NCBI GenBank assembly: GCA_938016265.1
Contig: CALLWB010000039.1
Location: 95,972 to 159,971, forward strand
Direction of reading: 5' to 3'
Length of the DNA: 64,000 nucleotides
DNA from: an uncultured Saprospiraceae bacterium
GTDB lineage: Bacteria; Bacteroidota; Bacteroidia; Chitinophagales; Saprospiraceae
Part shown: one piece after another, positions 52,468-60,509 of the stretch
Position numbering within the stretch: position 1 is the first letter of the stretch
How the letters are laid out: every line of letters begins with the position of its first letter
Notes under the pieces: model-generated
What the model was told of the DNA's origin: nothing
Seen by the model: the letters and a program-made list of their open reading frames with translations, nothing else
Databases searched by the model: none
Position numbers and translations under genes: made by a program

Positions 52468-53364
52468 ATGAGATATAGTTTACTAACATTCAGCTTATTG
52501 TTTCTAGCGATTTTTGCCAAGGCACAAGAGTTTACCTGTACCGTTCGGATCAATACTCCGAAGTTGCAAACAGTAGACCCTAAAGTGTTTAAGACGTTAG
52601 AGAATGATATTACGGAGTTTATGAATAGCACAAAGTGGACGGAAGACGCGTATGAGGGCTTCGAAAAAATTGAATGCAATATTCAAATCAATATCAAAGA
52701 AGAAAAATCGCCGACCTCGTTTAGCGGAGAGATTTTTATTCAGGCTAACCGTCCAGTTTATGGCTCGAACTACAAAACGGTACTTATCGAGCACGCCGAC
52801 AAAAGCTTTGATTTTAACTATACAGAATACCAGCCAATTGAGTTTATAGAAAATGCATTTACTTCTAATCTGACTTCTATCCTCGGGTTTTACGCTTATT
52901 ATATGTTGGGAATGGACTATGACTCTTTCTCACCGATGGGAGGAGCAATTTATTTCCAAAAGGCAAACAACATATTGAATAATGTTCCTCAAGGCGCAGC
53001 CGGAGGATGGAGTTCACTGGAACCAGGAGGGAGAAATCGATACTGGATGATTGAGAGTATTCTTAGTCCTAGAGTTGCCCCACTAAGAGAAGCTACCTAT
53101 ACTTACCATCGACTTGGGATGGACAACATGTACAACAATTCAGAGTTAGGACTTACCAACATCATGGAAGCGATGCAAAAAATAAAAGGTGTCAATACTG
53201 GCTACCCCAATGCTATGGCGACACAAATGTTTGTCAATGCAAAAGCGGAGGAAATCGTTCAAATTTTGCTAGGAGGTACTTCCACTCAACGACGTGATGT
53301 GTATGGACTAATGGTCAAAATTGATCCTTCTAATGCTTCACGATACACCCCAATCCGCAGATAG
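52468..53364 (+). CDS. DUF4835 family secreted protein
   Basis: 298 residues with a signal peptide (1-19, AKAQ). The body matches DUF4835: CTVRINTPKLQTVDPKVFKTLENDI, TVLIEHADKSFDFNY, TSILGFYAYYMLGMDYDSFSP and GGRNRYWMIESILSPR. The function is unknown. It is a standard neighbour of coaBC in Bacteroidota, 12 bp downstream of it. Periplasmic or outer-membrane-associated from its signal peptide. Confidence 0.92.
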   Translation: MRYSLLTFSLLFLAIFAKAQEFTCTVRINTPKLQTVDPKVFKTLENDITEFMNSTKWTEDAYEGFEKIECNIQINIKEEKSPTSFSGEIFIQANRPVYGSNYKTVLIEHADKSFDFNYTEYQPIEFIENAFTSNLTSILGFYAYYMLGMDYDSFSPMGGAIYFQKANNILNNVPQGAAGGWSSLEPGGRNRYWMIESILSPRVAPLREATYTYHRLGMDNMYNNSELGLTNIMEAMQKIKGVNTGYPNAMATQMFVNAKAEEIVQILLGGTSTQRRDVYGLMVKIDPSNASRYTPIRR

Positions 53365-53366
53365 AA

Positions 53367-53678
53367 ATGGTTTTATATAATGTAACTATTGTCCTTGAAC
53401 CTTCTATAAAAACAGAATGGGAAACATGGATGAAGACGGTCCATATTCCAGATGTAATGGCTACTGGTTTTTTTCTCGAATACAAAATGAGTCGGGTAAT
53501 TGATCAAAACAATCCGGATGATTCGACTTATGCTATCCAATATTTATGCAAAAGTATGGAAGCACTAGAAGACTACCAAAAGAACTATTCGCCTAAGTTG
53601 CAAGCAGAGCACACTAGAAAATATAATGGTAAGTTTGGTGCTTTTAGAACCCTACTTAAAGTGCTTTCTAAGGGATGA
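53367..53678 (+). CDS. DUF4286 family protein
   Basis: 103 residues, starting 2 bp after the DUF4835 stop. MVLYNVTIVLEPSIKTEWETWMKTVHIPDVMATGFFLEYKMSRVI is the DUF4286 pattern of a small ferredoxin-like fold. No function is known. It completes the bamD-rpoZ-coaBC-DUF4835 operon. Confidence 0.85.
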   Translation: MVLYNVTIVLEPSIKTEWETWMKTVHIPDVMATGFFLEYKMSRVIDQNNPDDSTYAIQYLCKSMEALEDYQKNYSPKLQAEHTRKYNGKFGAFRTLLKVLSKG

Positions 53679-53756
53679 GTCCCTATAAACTAATACTTTA
53701 TGTTCTTTTAATGGATTAAAAAGGTTATTGTTGCCACTTAGTAAATAGAAATTCAA

Positions 53757-54860
53757 TTGAGACAACACTCCATTTTTACTTTCTTTTTTTGTGGTCTATT
53801 GTTTTTGCAATGCAAGAATGCCGCGCCAGAACCAGTTACCCCGAAGGTAATACCGCTTCAACAATGCCTTACTTCTTCCAAGCACACCGCTACCAGTTTT
53901 AAAGACAAGGAAAGACTGCATTTTATTGTAACAGCAGATCCCCAATATGATCGTTGGCAAATGAACCCTGATGGGGCGATTACAAAAACAGCTGACAAGG
54001 TGTCTAAAATTTTGAAGAAAAAAGTCCATGCAGAAGAAGTAGAAGGAATTATTATTGCCGGCGATATGACTCATAATGCATGTCTGGAAGAACTAGAAAG
54101 ATACAAGGGGTTTATTGAGGGTATCGAGCAACATGTCTATGAAGGATTGGGGAATCACGACTACCGCAGTCACCCTCAGGAATTCACAGATTTTGAAAAG
54201 ATAAAAGCCCTTGGCTATGGTAATTTTCTGAAAAAAAACAAACATGGCTGGACCAACTATTCCCTTGGCGTTTTCGAATACTTAAAGTCAAGAAAACGAA
54301 AAGCGAAAATTAATACCGCACCACATAAGATCAATTATTCCTGGGATTGGAAGGGGATACACTTTGTACAGCTCAATTTATTCCCAGGCAACCATCCTGT
54401 AAAACACAAGCCTATACAACATCCATTTGGTGCATTGGATTTTTTGAAGAACGATCTGGAACAACAAATCGGAAATTCTGAAAAACCAATAGTACTGATT
54501 CATCATTATGGAGTAGATGAATTTTCAAGAGGAGCAGAAAGACCAGACCTACCCAATTCAGTATGGTGGTATAAAAAACAACAAAAGGCGTACTGGGAGT
54601 TGATAAAGGATTATAATGTCGTTTGTATATTCTCTGGGCATGCGCATGATTGTGTAGACTGTGATAGTTGTTATTTGCCATGGGATGGAGATTCTTTTCA
54701 TAGAGAGAATGTGCAAAAACGAGCAATTCCGACATTCATTGCGGGGGCCGCCAGAGATGGTTTTTATCTGGATTGTACAATTAGCAATGATTCAATTTTG
54801 GTTACCAGGTACCATCTGGAAAACCCAAGATATCAATGGGTAGTGAATTTTTCAAACTGA
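53757..54860 (+). CDS. Metallophosphoesterase lipoprotein
   Basis: 367 residues. A signal peptide with a likely lipobox (LFLQC, Cys ~19) precedes a calcineurin-like phosphoesterase domain: TADPQYDRWQ, IIAGDMTH, GLGNHDYR, IVLIHHYG and FSGHAHDC carry the metal ligands. The substrate is unknown. The start is TTG at 53757: an in-frame TAA lies five codons upstream and no ATG follows until far inside the domain. The gene stands between the bamD cluster and the sigma factor operon. Confidence 0.88.
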   Translation: MRQHSIFTFFFCGLLFLQCKNAAPEPVTPKVIPLQQCLTSSKHTATSFKDKERLHFIVTADPQYDRWQMNPDGAITKTADKVSKILKKKVHAEEVEGIIIAGDMTHNACLEELERYKGFIEGIEQHVYEGLGNHDYRSHPQEFTDFEKIKALGYGNFLKKNKHGWTNYSLGVFEYLKSRKRKAKINTAPHKINYSWDWKGIHFVQLNLFPGNHPVKHKPIQHPFGALDFLKNDLEQQIGNSEKPIVLIHHYGVDEFSRGAERPDLPNSVWWYKKQQKAYWELIKDYNVVCIFSGHAHDCVDCDSCYLPWDGDSFHRENVQKRAIPTFIAGAARDGFYLDCTISNDSILVTRYHLENPRYQWVVNFSN

Positions 54861-54944
54861 TAACAAACCTAATATGCATTGGACTGAAGCTGGAAATCAA
54901 CAGCTAATGCATGGTTAGAGTTTATTATAATGGATTAATCTTGA

Positions 54945-55472
54945 ATGATGCCTGAGCGTTTCGAAGACATATATGAGCAGTATAAAGACATGGTCTATAA
55001 TGTGTCTTTGAGCTATCTTCAAAATGCCCAGGATGCGGAAGAAGTGACCCAGGATGTGTTTGTCAAGGTCTATCAAAAACTATCTAGTTTTTCGAAACGG
55101 TCTAGCTTAAAGACATGGATCTACAGAATAACAACGAATGCCTGTTTAGATTTTATCAAAGCTAAAAATCGGAAAAAACGATTTGCCTTTATCTCTTCTT
55201 TGTTTAATGAAGATAATCGAGCGCGCCGTGAACTGTTGCATTTTGATCATCCAGGAGTGCAGCTGGAACAAAAAGAGGCAATGAAACGCATATTTGACCA
55301 AATCAACTTGCTCCCCGAAAATCAGAAAACAGCGATTATTTTATGTCGGTTAGAAAAGCTGTCGCACAAAGAAGCTGCCGAAATAATGAACGTTAGCCCA
55401 AAAGCAGTAGAATCATTGCTACAAAGAGCGCGAAAGAAATTACTTCTTAATATTAATAAGAAAAATAGGTGA
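54945..55472 (+). CDS. ECF-type RNA polymerase sigma factor
   Basis: 175 residues, typical ECF length. Region 2 (FEDIYEQYKDMVYNVSLSYLQNAQDAEEVTQDVFVKVYQKL and TWIYRITTNACLDFIKAKNRKKR) and region 4 (ENQKTAIILCRLEKLSHKEAAEIMNVSPKAVESLLQRARKKL) are clear. It directs RNA polymerase to a stress regulon, usually including its own operon. It leads the operon with a probable anti-sigma, a Spy-like protein, MbnP and MbnH. The ATG at 54948 is an alternative start. Confidence 0.94.
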   Translation: MMPERFEDIYEQYKDMVYNVSLSYLQNAQDAEEVTQDVFVKVYQKLSSFSKRSSLKTWIYRITTNACLDFIKAKNRKKRFAFISSLFNEDNRARRELLHFDHPGVQLEQKEAMKRIFDQINLLPENQKTAIILCRLEKLSHKEAAEIMNVSPKAVESLLQRARKKLLLNINKKNR

Positions 55473-55526
55473 TACACTCAGAAGAAAATACGAAGGATTT
55501 TATAACTAATAATCGTCTAATACAAT

Positions 55527-55811
55527 ATGGAAATGAATAATGGAAAACAAGATCCACTGCAAATGCTGGAGCGCGTCCAGCGGGTGGATGCTCCTCCATT
55601 CTTGATGACCCGAATTCAGGAAAGGATAAAACACGGAGATTTGCAAACGATAGACATGACCAGAATGGCTCTTTTTGCCATTGGGTTTGTTCTTTTATTA
55701 TCGTTAAATGTTTGGGTGGTCTACTCTAGTGGAATTGGCCAGGAAATTGCCCCACAGTTGGTAGAATCTATGAACTTGCATTCTAATAATGAACTGTATC
55801 CTTCGTTATGA
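55527..55811 (+). CDS. Small single-pass membrane protein, probable anti-sigma factor
   Basis: 94 residues. A soluble N-terminus of ~50 residues with helices, one transmembrane segment (MALFAIGFVLLLSLNVWVVYS, ~51-71) and a short external tail. I do not recognise a family. Position 54 bp after an ECF sigma gene and a 4-bp overlap with the Spy-like gene make an anti-sigma role likely, but this is inferred. No zinc-binding HxxxCxxC motif is seen. Confidence 0.6.
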   Translation: MEMNNGKQDPLQMLERVQRVDAPPFLMTRIQERIKHGDLQTIDMTRMALFAIGFVLLLSLNVWVVYSSGIGQEIAPQLVESMNLHSNNELYPSL

Positions 55812-56257
55812 ATAGATTGAAGTTTTTTAAACTACTCAGCCTTGCTTTGCTTCTGATTAATGTTTTACTAATCGGATTTTTGATAGTTAATCGGCCTAGT
55901 TCAAGGAATGGTCCAGAAAGAAGAGTTATTGAGCAGCTCGACTTGACACCGGATCAAATCACAACTTACAAAACTGCTATTGGTAAGCATAAAGTAAAAA
56001 TGGAAGAAGCAAACCAAACCATTCGACAGCTTAAAAAAGAGCTTTATGAAGGACTAGGTAATGGCATGAGTGAAGAAAAGCAAACATTGATTGTCGACAA
56101 ACTGGGCGCGCAAAAAAAAGAGATCGAAACAATTCACCTGAATCACTTTCGTGAGATAAAAGAACTCTGTACGCCTGAACAACAGCAAAAATTTAAAGAA
56201 TTATCTACAGAACTAGCACGTTTTTTTAGTCATCCAAGACCAAAACATAGGAAATAG
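55808..56257 (+). CDS. Spy/CpxP-like periplasmic protein
   Basis: 149 residues. An N-terminal membrane anchor or signal (ALLLINVLLIGFLIVN, ~12-27) is followed by a helical domain with two LTxxQ-type motifs: LDLTPDQITTYKTAI and LCTPEQQQKFKEL. This is the signature of Spy/CpxP/ZraP proteins, which sense or protect against envelope stress and metals. It overlaps the upstream gene by 4 bp (ATGA) and is 7 bp before mbnP. Confidence 0.82.
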   Translation: MNRLKFFKLLSLALLLINVLLIGFLIVNRPSSRNGPERRVIEQLDLTPDQITTYKTAIGKHKVKMEEANQTIRQLKKELYEGLGNGMSEEKQTLIVDKLGAQKKEIETIHLNHFREIKELCTPEQQQKFKELSTELARFFSHPRPKHRK

Positions 56258-56264
56258 ACAAGCA

Positions 56265-56954
56265 ATGAAAAAACTGGTCCTCCTTTTTATATACCTGATT
56301 TGTAGCCAACTTTCAATAAATGCTCAAAATAAACCGTTGACGATCAATTTTGTTCCTTCATGGGCAGGTCAACCTATCGATATTCCTAGTAGTCAATTTG
56401 ATGAAAAAAACAAAGACTCTATTCAAATTGAGTCGCTCCGATACTACCTATCAAACATCCAATTGGTAAAAAAGAATAAAGTCGTCTGGTCCGAACAAAA
56501 CAGTTATCACCTTATAGACAGTGAGTCGGCAGACAGCCAAATATTGAAGCTAGCAATTCCCAAAAAAATAAAATACACCACCCTCCGTTTTCAACTCGGA
56601 ATAGACAGTACGACCAACGTCTCTGGAGCAATGGGCGGAGATCTGGATCCGACAAAAGGAATGTTTTGGTCCTGGAATACTGGCTACATCAATTTCAAAC
56701 TGGAAGGAAGCAATCAACGATGTCCTACTCGCAAAAATCAATATCAGTTTCACCTGGGAGGCTACGCGTATCCCAACGCTTCCATTCAACAGGTTGAGCT
56801 AAAGGTCGTGCCGTCGGCAGACATGGTGGTTGGAGTCAACCTCGATCAATTTTTTGATCAGATCAATTTGCAAGAACAAAACAGCACGATGACTCCGGGG
56901 CCGGAAACGCAGCACCTTATACAGATCGCTAAGGAAATATTCAATGTAAAATAA
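56265..56954 (+). CDS. mbnP: MbnP family protein
   Basis: 229 residues with a signal peptide (1-20, INAQ). MbnP family: SLRYYLSNIQLVKKNK, YHLIDSESADSQ, FQLGIDSTTNVSGAMGGDLDP, GMFWSWNTGYINFKLEGSN and CPTRKNQYQFHLGGYAYPN. In methanotrophs MbnP is a periplasmic copper-binding protein with a Trp oxidised to kynurenine by its partner MbnH. The conserved Trp-rich part (GMFWSW) is present. It overlaps the next gene by 1 bp (TAATG), so the two are tightly coupled. Confidence 0.88.
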   Translation: MKKLVLLFIYLICSQLSINAQNKPLTINFVPSWAGQPIDIPSSQFDEKNKDSIQIESLRYYLSNIQLVKKNKVVWSEQNSYHLIDSESADSQILKLAIPKKIKYTTLRFQLGIDSTTNVSGAMGGDLDPTKGMFWSWNTGYINFKLEGSNQRCPTRKNQYQFHLGGYAYPNASIQQVELKVVPSADMVVGVNLDQFFDQINLQEQNSTMTPGPETQHLIQIAKEIFNVK

Positions 56955-57976
56955 TGACACCCAGCAGCACAAAATGGATGATTTGCGGATTGCTTTTGGC
57001 AATGGTTTTGTCATTTGCTACCATCGACATCCCGTTTACAAAGCCGGAGGGCTGGCCAGAACCGACGTATGATTTTTCTAAAAACCCAATGGCTGCGGAG
57101 AAGGTAGAGCTTGGGAGGCAATTGTTCTACGATCCGATTTTGTCGCGCGATTCTACTATTTCCTGTTCAAGTTGTCATTTGCAGTATACTGCTTTTACGC
57201 ATGTAGACCACGATCTTAGTCATGGGATAGACGGTCGTATAGGGACGCGCAATTCTCCGACACTGATGAACCTTGCTTGGAGTCCGAGTTTTATGTGGGA
57301 TGGGGCGGTCAATCATTTGGACATGCAGGCACTTGCTCCAATCAATCATGCAGACGAAATGGGCGAAGATTTTGCAAATGTCATCCATAAACTGCAACAA
57401 TCGGATAAGTATGTTTCGCTCTTTGAACAAGCATTCGATGATTCAGGTATCACTGGGGAATATTTTTTGAAAGCATTATCCCAGTTCGAATTAACACTGA
57501 TTAGTGCGAACTCAAAGTATGATCAAGTGCTCCGTAAGGAAAAAGATATTGCATTCACTGAGCAAGAAGCCAAAGGGTATTCCATTTTTAAAACTCACTG
57601 TGCAGCCTGCCATCAGGAACCTCTTTTTACCAATCATCAATTCAAAAACAATGGGTTGCCCGTAGACACTACACTTAATGACTGGGGAAGGATGTTCGTC
57701 ACCAAAAATCCAGCAGACTCTTTGAAGTTTAAGGTGCCAACGTTACGTAATTTGGAATTTTCTTATCCCTACATGCATGATGGTCGATTTAAAAGAATCG
57801 CGCAAGTGGTCAGGCATTATACTTCAGGTATACAATCTGGCCCGACATTGGCTCCTGTTTTAAAAAAGCCTATTGAGCTCAACAAAGAAGAACAGATAGA
57901 TTTGACTGCTTTTTTGTTGACGCTTACCGACAAGGAGTTTTTATTCAATCCTGCGCACTCCTTTCCCCGACGTTAG
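56954..57976 (+). CDS. mbnH: MbnH-like di-haem cytochrome c peroxidase family protein
   Basis: 340 residues. An N-terminal signal or anchor (~7-23), two haem-binding motifs CSSCH (C71, C74, H75) and CAACH (C216, C219, H220), and family segments GTRNSPTLMNLAWSPSFMWDG, LDMQALAPINHADEMG and KVPTLRNLEFSYPYMHDGRF. It belongs to the bacterial di-haem peroxidase/MauG group. Next to MbnP it most likely modifies MbnP as MbnH does (Trp to kynurenine). The gene follows mbnP with a 1-bp overlap. A classical H2O2 peroxidase is the alternative. Confidence 0.88.
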   Translation: MTPSSTKWMICGLLLAMVLSFATIDIPFTKPEGWPEPTYDFSKNPMAAEKVELGRQLFYDPILSRDSTISCSSCHLQYTAFTHVDHDLSHGIDGRIGTRNSPTLMNLAWSPSFMWDGAVNHLDMQALAPINHADEMGEDFANVIHKLQQSDKYVSLFEQAFDDSGITGEYFLKALSQFELTLISANSKYDQVLRKEKDIAFTEQEAKGYSIFKTHCAACHQEPLFTNHQFKNNGLPVDTTLNDWGRMFVTKNPADSLKFKVPTLRNLEFSYPYMHDGRFKRIAQVVRHYTSGIQSGPTLAPVLKKPIELNKEEQIDLTAFLLTLTDKEFLFNPAHSFPRR

Positions 57977-58062
57977 CCTTCTGTTATTTGTTAAGGTGTA
58001 AACTTTCTTCCTTCGTCATATTTGTTTTGAAGGAGGCCTCGTCCTAGGTCCTTAAAAATAAA

Positions 58063-58096
58063 AAAGGCAGCGCATTTGAAATGCACTGCCTTTAGA
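58063..58096. terminator. Terminator between the MbnH-like gene and the Cys-rich repeat gene
   Basis: AAAGGCAG(C)GCATTT and AATGC(A)CTGCCTTT form a long stem with a 2-nt to 4-nt loop. On the minus strand it is followed by TTTTTT; on the plus strand by a weaker T-run. It ends the repeat gene and can also stop the sigma operon. Confidence 0.8.
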
Positions 58097-58118
58097 TAAT
58101 TGAATTATCGTTTATTTT

Positions 58119-59243
58119 TTACTTCTTGCTTCCTTTTACAGAATTTTTAGAAGCTTTCTTTCCACAACAAGCTTTAGCGTCTTTACCAGAACAACAAGCT
58201 TTCTTAGCACCCTCTACAGTATTTGCTTTAGAGTTAACTAATTTAACGGAACCTTCAGGAGAAGCATTAACGAATGCTTGAGCGTTAGAGCAGTACTTTA
58301 CGTCTGTGTAAGATACTTTGCCAGATTTAGCACAAGTTGCTTTTTTAGCGTAAGATACAGAACCAGACTTCTCGCAAACTCTTTTTACGATAGAGTCGTC
58401 CATTGAAGCAGCTTTAGCCGCAGCAGAAGCAGAGCAAGTTTTTTTGCCAGATGCAACAGTCATTGATTGAACACTTCCTTCTGGAGAAGCATTTACAAAT
58501 GCTTTTGTTGCTGGATCGTAGTTTACTACTGTGCTGGTTACTTTACCCGATTTAGCACAAGTTGCATTTCTTACATAAGAAACGTTACCAGATTTTGCAC
58601 AAACTTTTTTCTCGATAGATGCGTCTTGAGCAGCTAATTTTGATGCACATGAAGCAGCACAAGATTTTTTGCCTTCAGCAGAAACTAATTTAGAAGTTCC
58701 TTCTGGAGAAGCGTTTACGAATGCCTTAGAATCTGAGCAGTACTTAACAGCAGTGCTAGTTACTTTACCAGATTTAGCACAAGTTGCATTTCTCATATAA
58801 GAAACTTTACCAGATTTTGCGCAAACTTTTTTCTCGATAGATGCGTCATTAGCAGCTAATTTTGCAGCAGCAGTTGCTGAGCAAGCTTTTTTGCCAGATG
58901 CAACAGTCATAGAATGTGCACTTCCTTCAGGAGAAGCGTTTACAAATGCTTTTGTTGCTGGATCGTAGTTTACAGCAGTGCTGGTTACTTTACCAGATTT
59001 AGCACAAGTTGCATTTCTTACGTAAGAAACTTTACCAGATTTTGCACAAACTTTCTTTTCGATAGATGCGTCTTGAGCAGCTAATTTTGAAGCACAAGTG
59101 GCAGCACAAGCTTTCTTTTCAGAAACCATTTTAGAATCAGAAGTCTGTATAGCAGTACTAGTACCTTTCTTGCCAGTACACTGAGCCTGAACAGTTGTTC
59201 CGACGAAAGCGCATACCGCAAGTAGTAATAACATTTTTTTCAT
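58119..59243 (-). CDS. Secreted Cys/Lys-rich protein with four ~75-residue repeats, unknown function
   Basis: 374 residues with a signal peptide (1-21, VQAQ). Four repeats start near residues 43, 118, 192 and 267, each with KKxC, ASIEKKVCAKSGKVSY, NATCAKSGKV and KAFVNASPEG, then a Cys/Lys-rich tail (KKACCSGKDAKACCGKK). Each repeat has four Cys. In repeats 1 and 3 the second Cys is in CAxxC; in repeats 2 and 4 that Cys is missing and one appears in VKYC instead. I recognise no family. The Cys density and secretion suggest a metal-binding or disulfide-rich protein. It faces the MbnP/MbnH operon but is on the opposite strand. Confidence 0.85.
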   Translation of the reverse strand: MKKMLLLLAVCAFVGTTVQAQCTGKKGTSTAIQTSDSKMVSEKKACAATCASKLAAQDASIEKKVCAKSGKVSYVRNATCAKSGKVTSTAVNYDPATKAFVNASPEGSAHSMTVASGKKACSATAAAKLAANDASIEKKVCAKSGKVSYMRNATCAKSGKVTSTAVKYCSDSKAFVNASPEGTSKLVSAEGKKSCAASCASKLAAQDASIEKKVCAKSGNVSYVRNATCAKSGKVTSTVVNYDPATKAFVNASPEGSVQSMTVASGKKTCSASAAAKAASMDDSIVKRVCEKSGSVSYAKKATCAKSGKVSYTDVKYCSNAQAFVNASPEGSVKLVNSKANTVEGAKKACCSGKDAKACCGKKASKNSVKGSKK

Positions 59244-59468
59244 GATCGGTTAATTTTTTTATGGTTAGATGTTAAACGAATTATAAAAATACGGATAATT
59301 AAAGAATAAGCAAACAGATAATGTTCAATTGTCTTGCTTTTAACAAAAAAAACATCTAGGTGCTTTGGCCTATCTTAATAGTAACGGATTAACTGGTTAA
59401 ATGTTTACCTGTCTCTCTATTAATTCTAGTTCACTATAGACTAAAACTATGCCGAATAAATTGATGGT

Positions 59469-60140
59469 TTAGAGTCGGGCAATAATAGTACGATTTCCTT
59501 TTACTTTTTGGTTGATGTCTACTTCGATTTTTGCGTTCAAAGGCAGAAACAAATCAACCCTTGACCCAAACTTGATAAACCCCATATCTTTTCCTTGGAT
59601 GACCTGTTGTCCTTCGTCTACATAATTGACGATTCGTTTGGCCAATGCGCCAGCAATTTGTCTCATCAGTACTTCAAACTCTCCGGTATCGATGACCGTT
59701 GTAGTTCGTTCGTTTTCAGAAGAGGACTTTGGATGCCAAGCGACTAAGTACTTTCCTGGGTGATATTTAAAGTAGTTGACGGTTCCGCTTATCGGGTTTC
59801 TGTTGACGTGGACATTGGTCGGAGACATAAAAATAGATACCTGCAGACGCTTGTCGCCGAAGTATTCGTCTTCATTTGCCTCTTCAATAACTACAATTTT
59901 GCCATCTGCGGGTGCGTAAATGATATTATTATCAGCAACAAAAATTGCTCGATTCGGATTGCGGAAAAACTGCAATACTAAACCAAACAAAATCAAGGAA
60001 ATACCGCCTACCCACCAATGGACGGTAGGCGTAAAATAGCCTCCCCAGAAAAGGATAAAATTAATAGTAGTTAATAAAACGATGGTAATAAGGATTATAG
60101 TCAATCCTTCTTTATGAATTTTAAGATTCATTTTTTTCAT
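59469..60140 (-). CDS. psd: Phosphatidylserine decarboxylase family protein
   Basis: 223 residues. Two hydrophobic N-terminal helices (~13-58), then the decarboxylase domain: NIIYAPADGKIVVIEE, RLQVSIFMSPTNVHVNRNPISG, YHPGKYLVAWHPKSSSENERTT and MGFIKFGSRVDLFLP. The Gly-Ser in FGSRVD is the self-cleavage site that makes the pyruvoyl group. It converts phosphatidylserine to phosphatidylethanolamine at the inner membrane. The short archaeal-type form is usual in Bacteroidota. An ATG three codons downstream is an alternative start. No cdsA or pssA gene is adjacent. Confidence 0.94.
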   Translation of the reverse strand: MKKMNLKIHKEGLTIILITIVLLTTINFILFWGGYFTPTVHWWVGGISLILFGLVLQFFRNPNRAIFVADNNIIYAPADGKIVVIEEANEDEYFGDKRLQVSIFMSPTNVHVNRNPISGTVNYFKYHPGKYLVAWHPKSSSENERTTTVIDTGEFEVLMRQIAGALAKRIVNYVDEGQQVIQGKDMGFIKFGSRVDLFLPLNAKIEVDINQKVKGNRTIIARL

Positions 60141-60505
60141 TTAGGTTACTAATACTTGGATATAACGATGGCTTTCCCATTCAATTATATCAAATTTCCA
60201 ACTTAACAATTCCTTTGTTGATGGTGTCAACGTCCTAATTAGGTATAAATCAACAAGTAACAATGAAGTCAGAAATAGTAGAATGCTTTATTGTGGCTAA
60301 AAAAATAGAACTGGCATTTTACCACAGCACACAAAGATAACAAAAATGGGTGTTGAATGTTTATTGAACCCGACAATATTGTGTTAATGAAAACTTAAAG
60401 GGCTAGAGACCGCTTTCACCATCGGATAAAAGGTTAGGCGTAGAGGGACTTTTGGCAGAAGGTGGAGAGCACTCTACCGATTTTGAGTTAGCAAAAAAAG
60501 TGCCT
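60141..60505. other. Intergenic region between psd and the fibre-like protein gene
   Basis: 365 bp with no gene. Its distal end carries a large stem-loop (60440-60509) that overlaps the stop codon of the neighbouring minus-strand gene. Confidence 0.45.
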
Positions 60506-60509
60506 CTAC
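60440..60509 (-). other. Large stem-loop overlapping the stop codon of the fibre-like gene
   Basis: GTAGAGGGACTTTT (60440-60453) pairs with AAAAGTGCCTCTAC (60496-60509), one mismatch. The loop holds an inner 7-bp hairpin (GGTGGAG / CTCTACC). The TAG stop at 60506-60508 lies in the outer stem. It may act as a terminator or 3' stabiliser for the minus-strand transcript. Confidence 0.4.
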
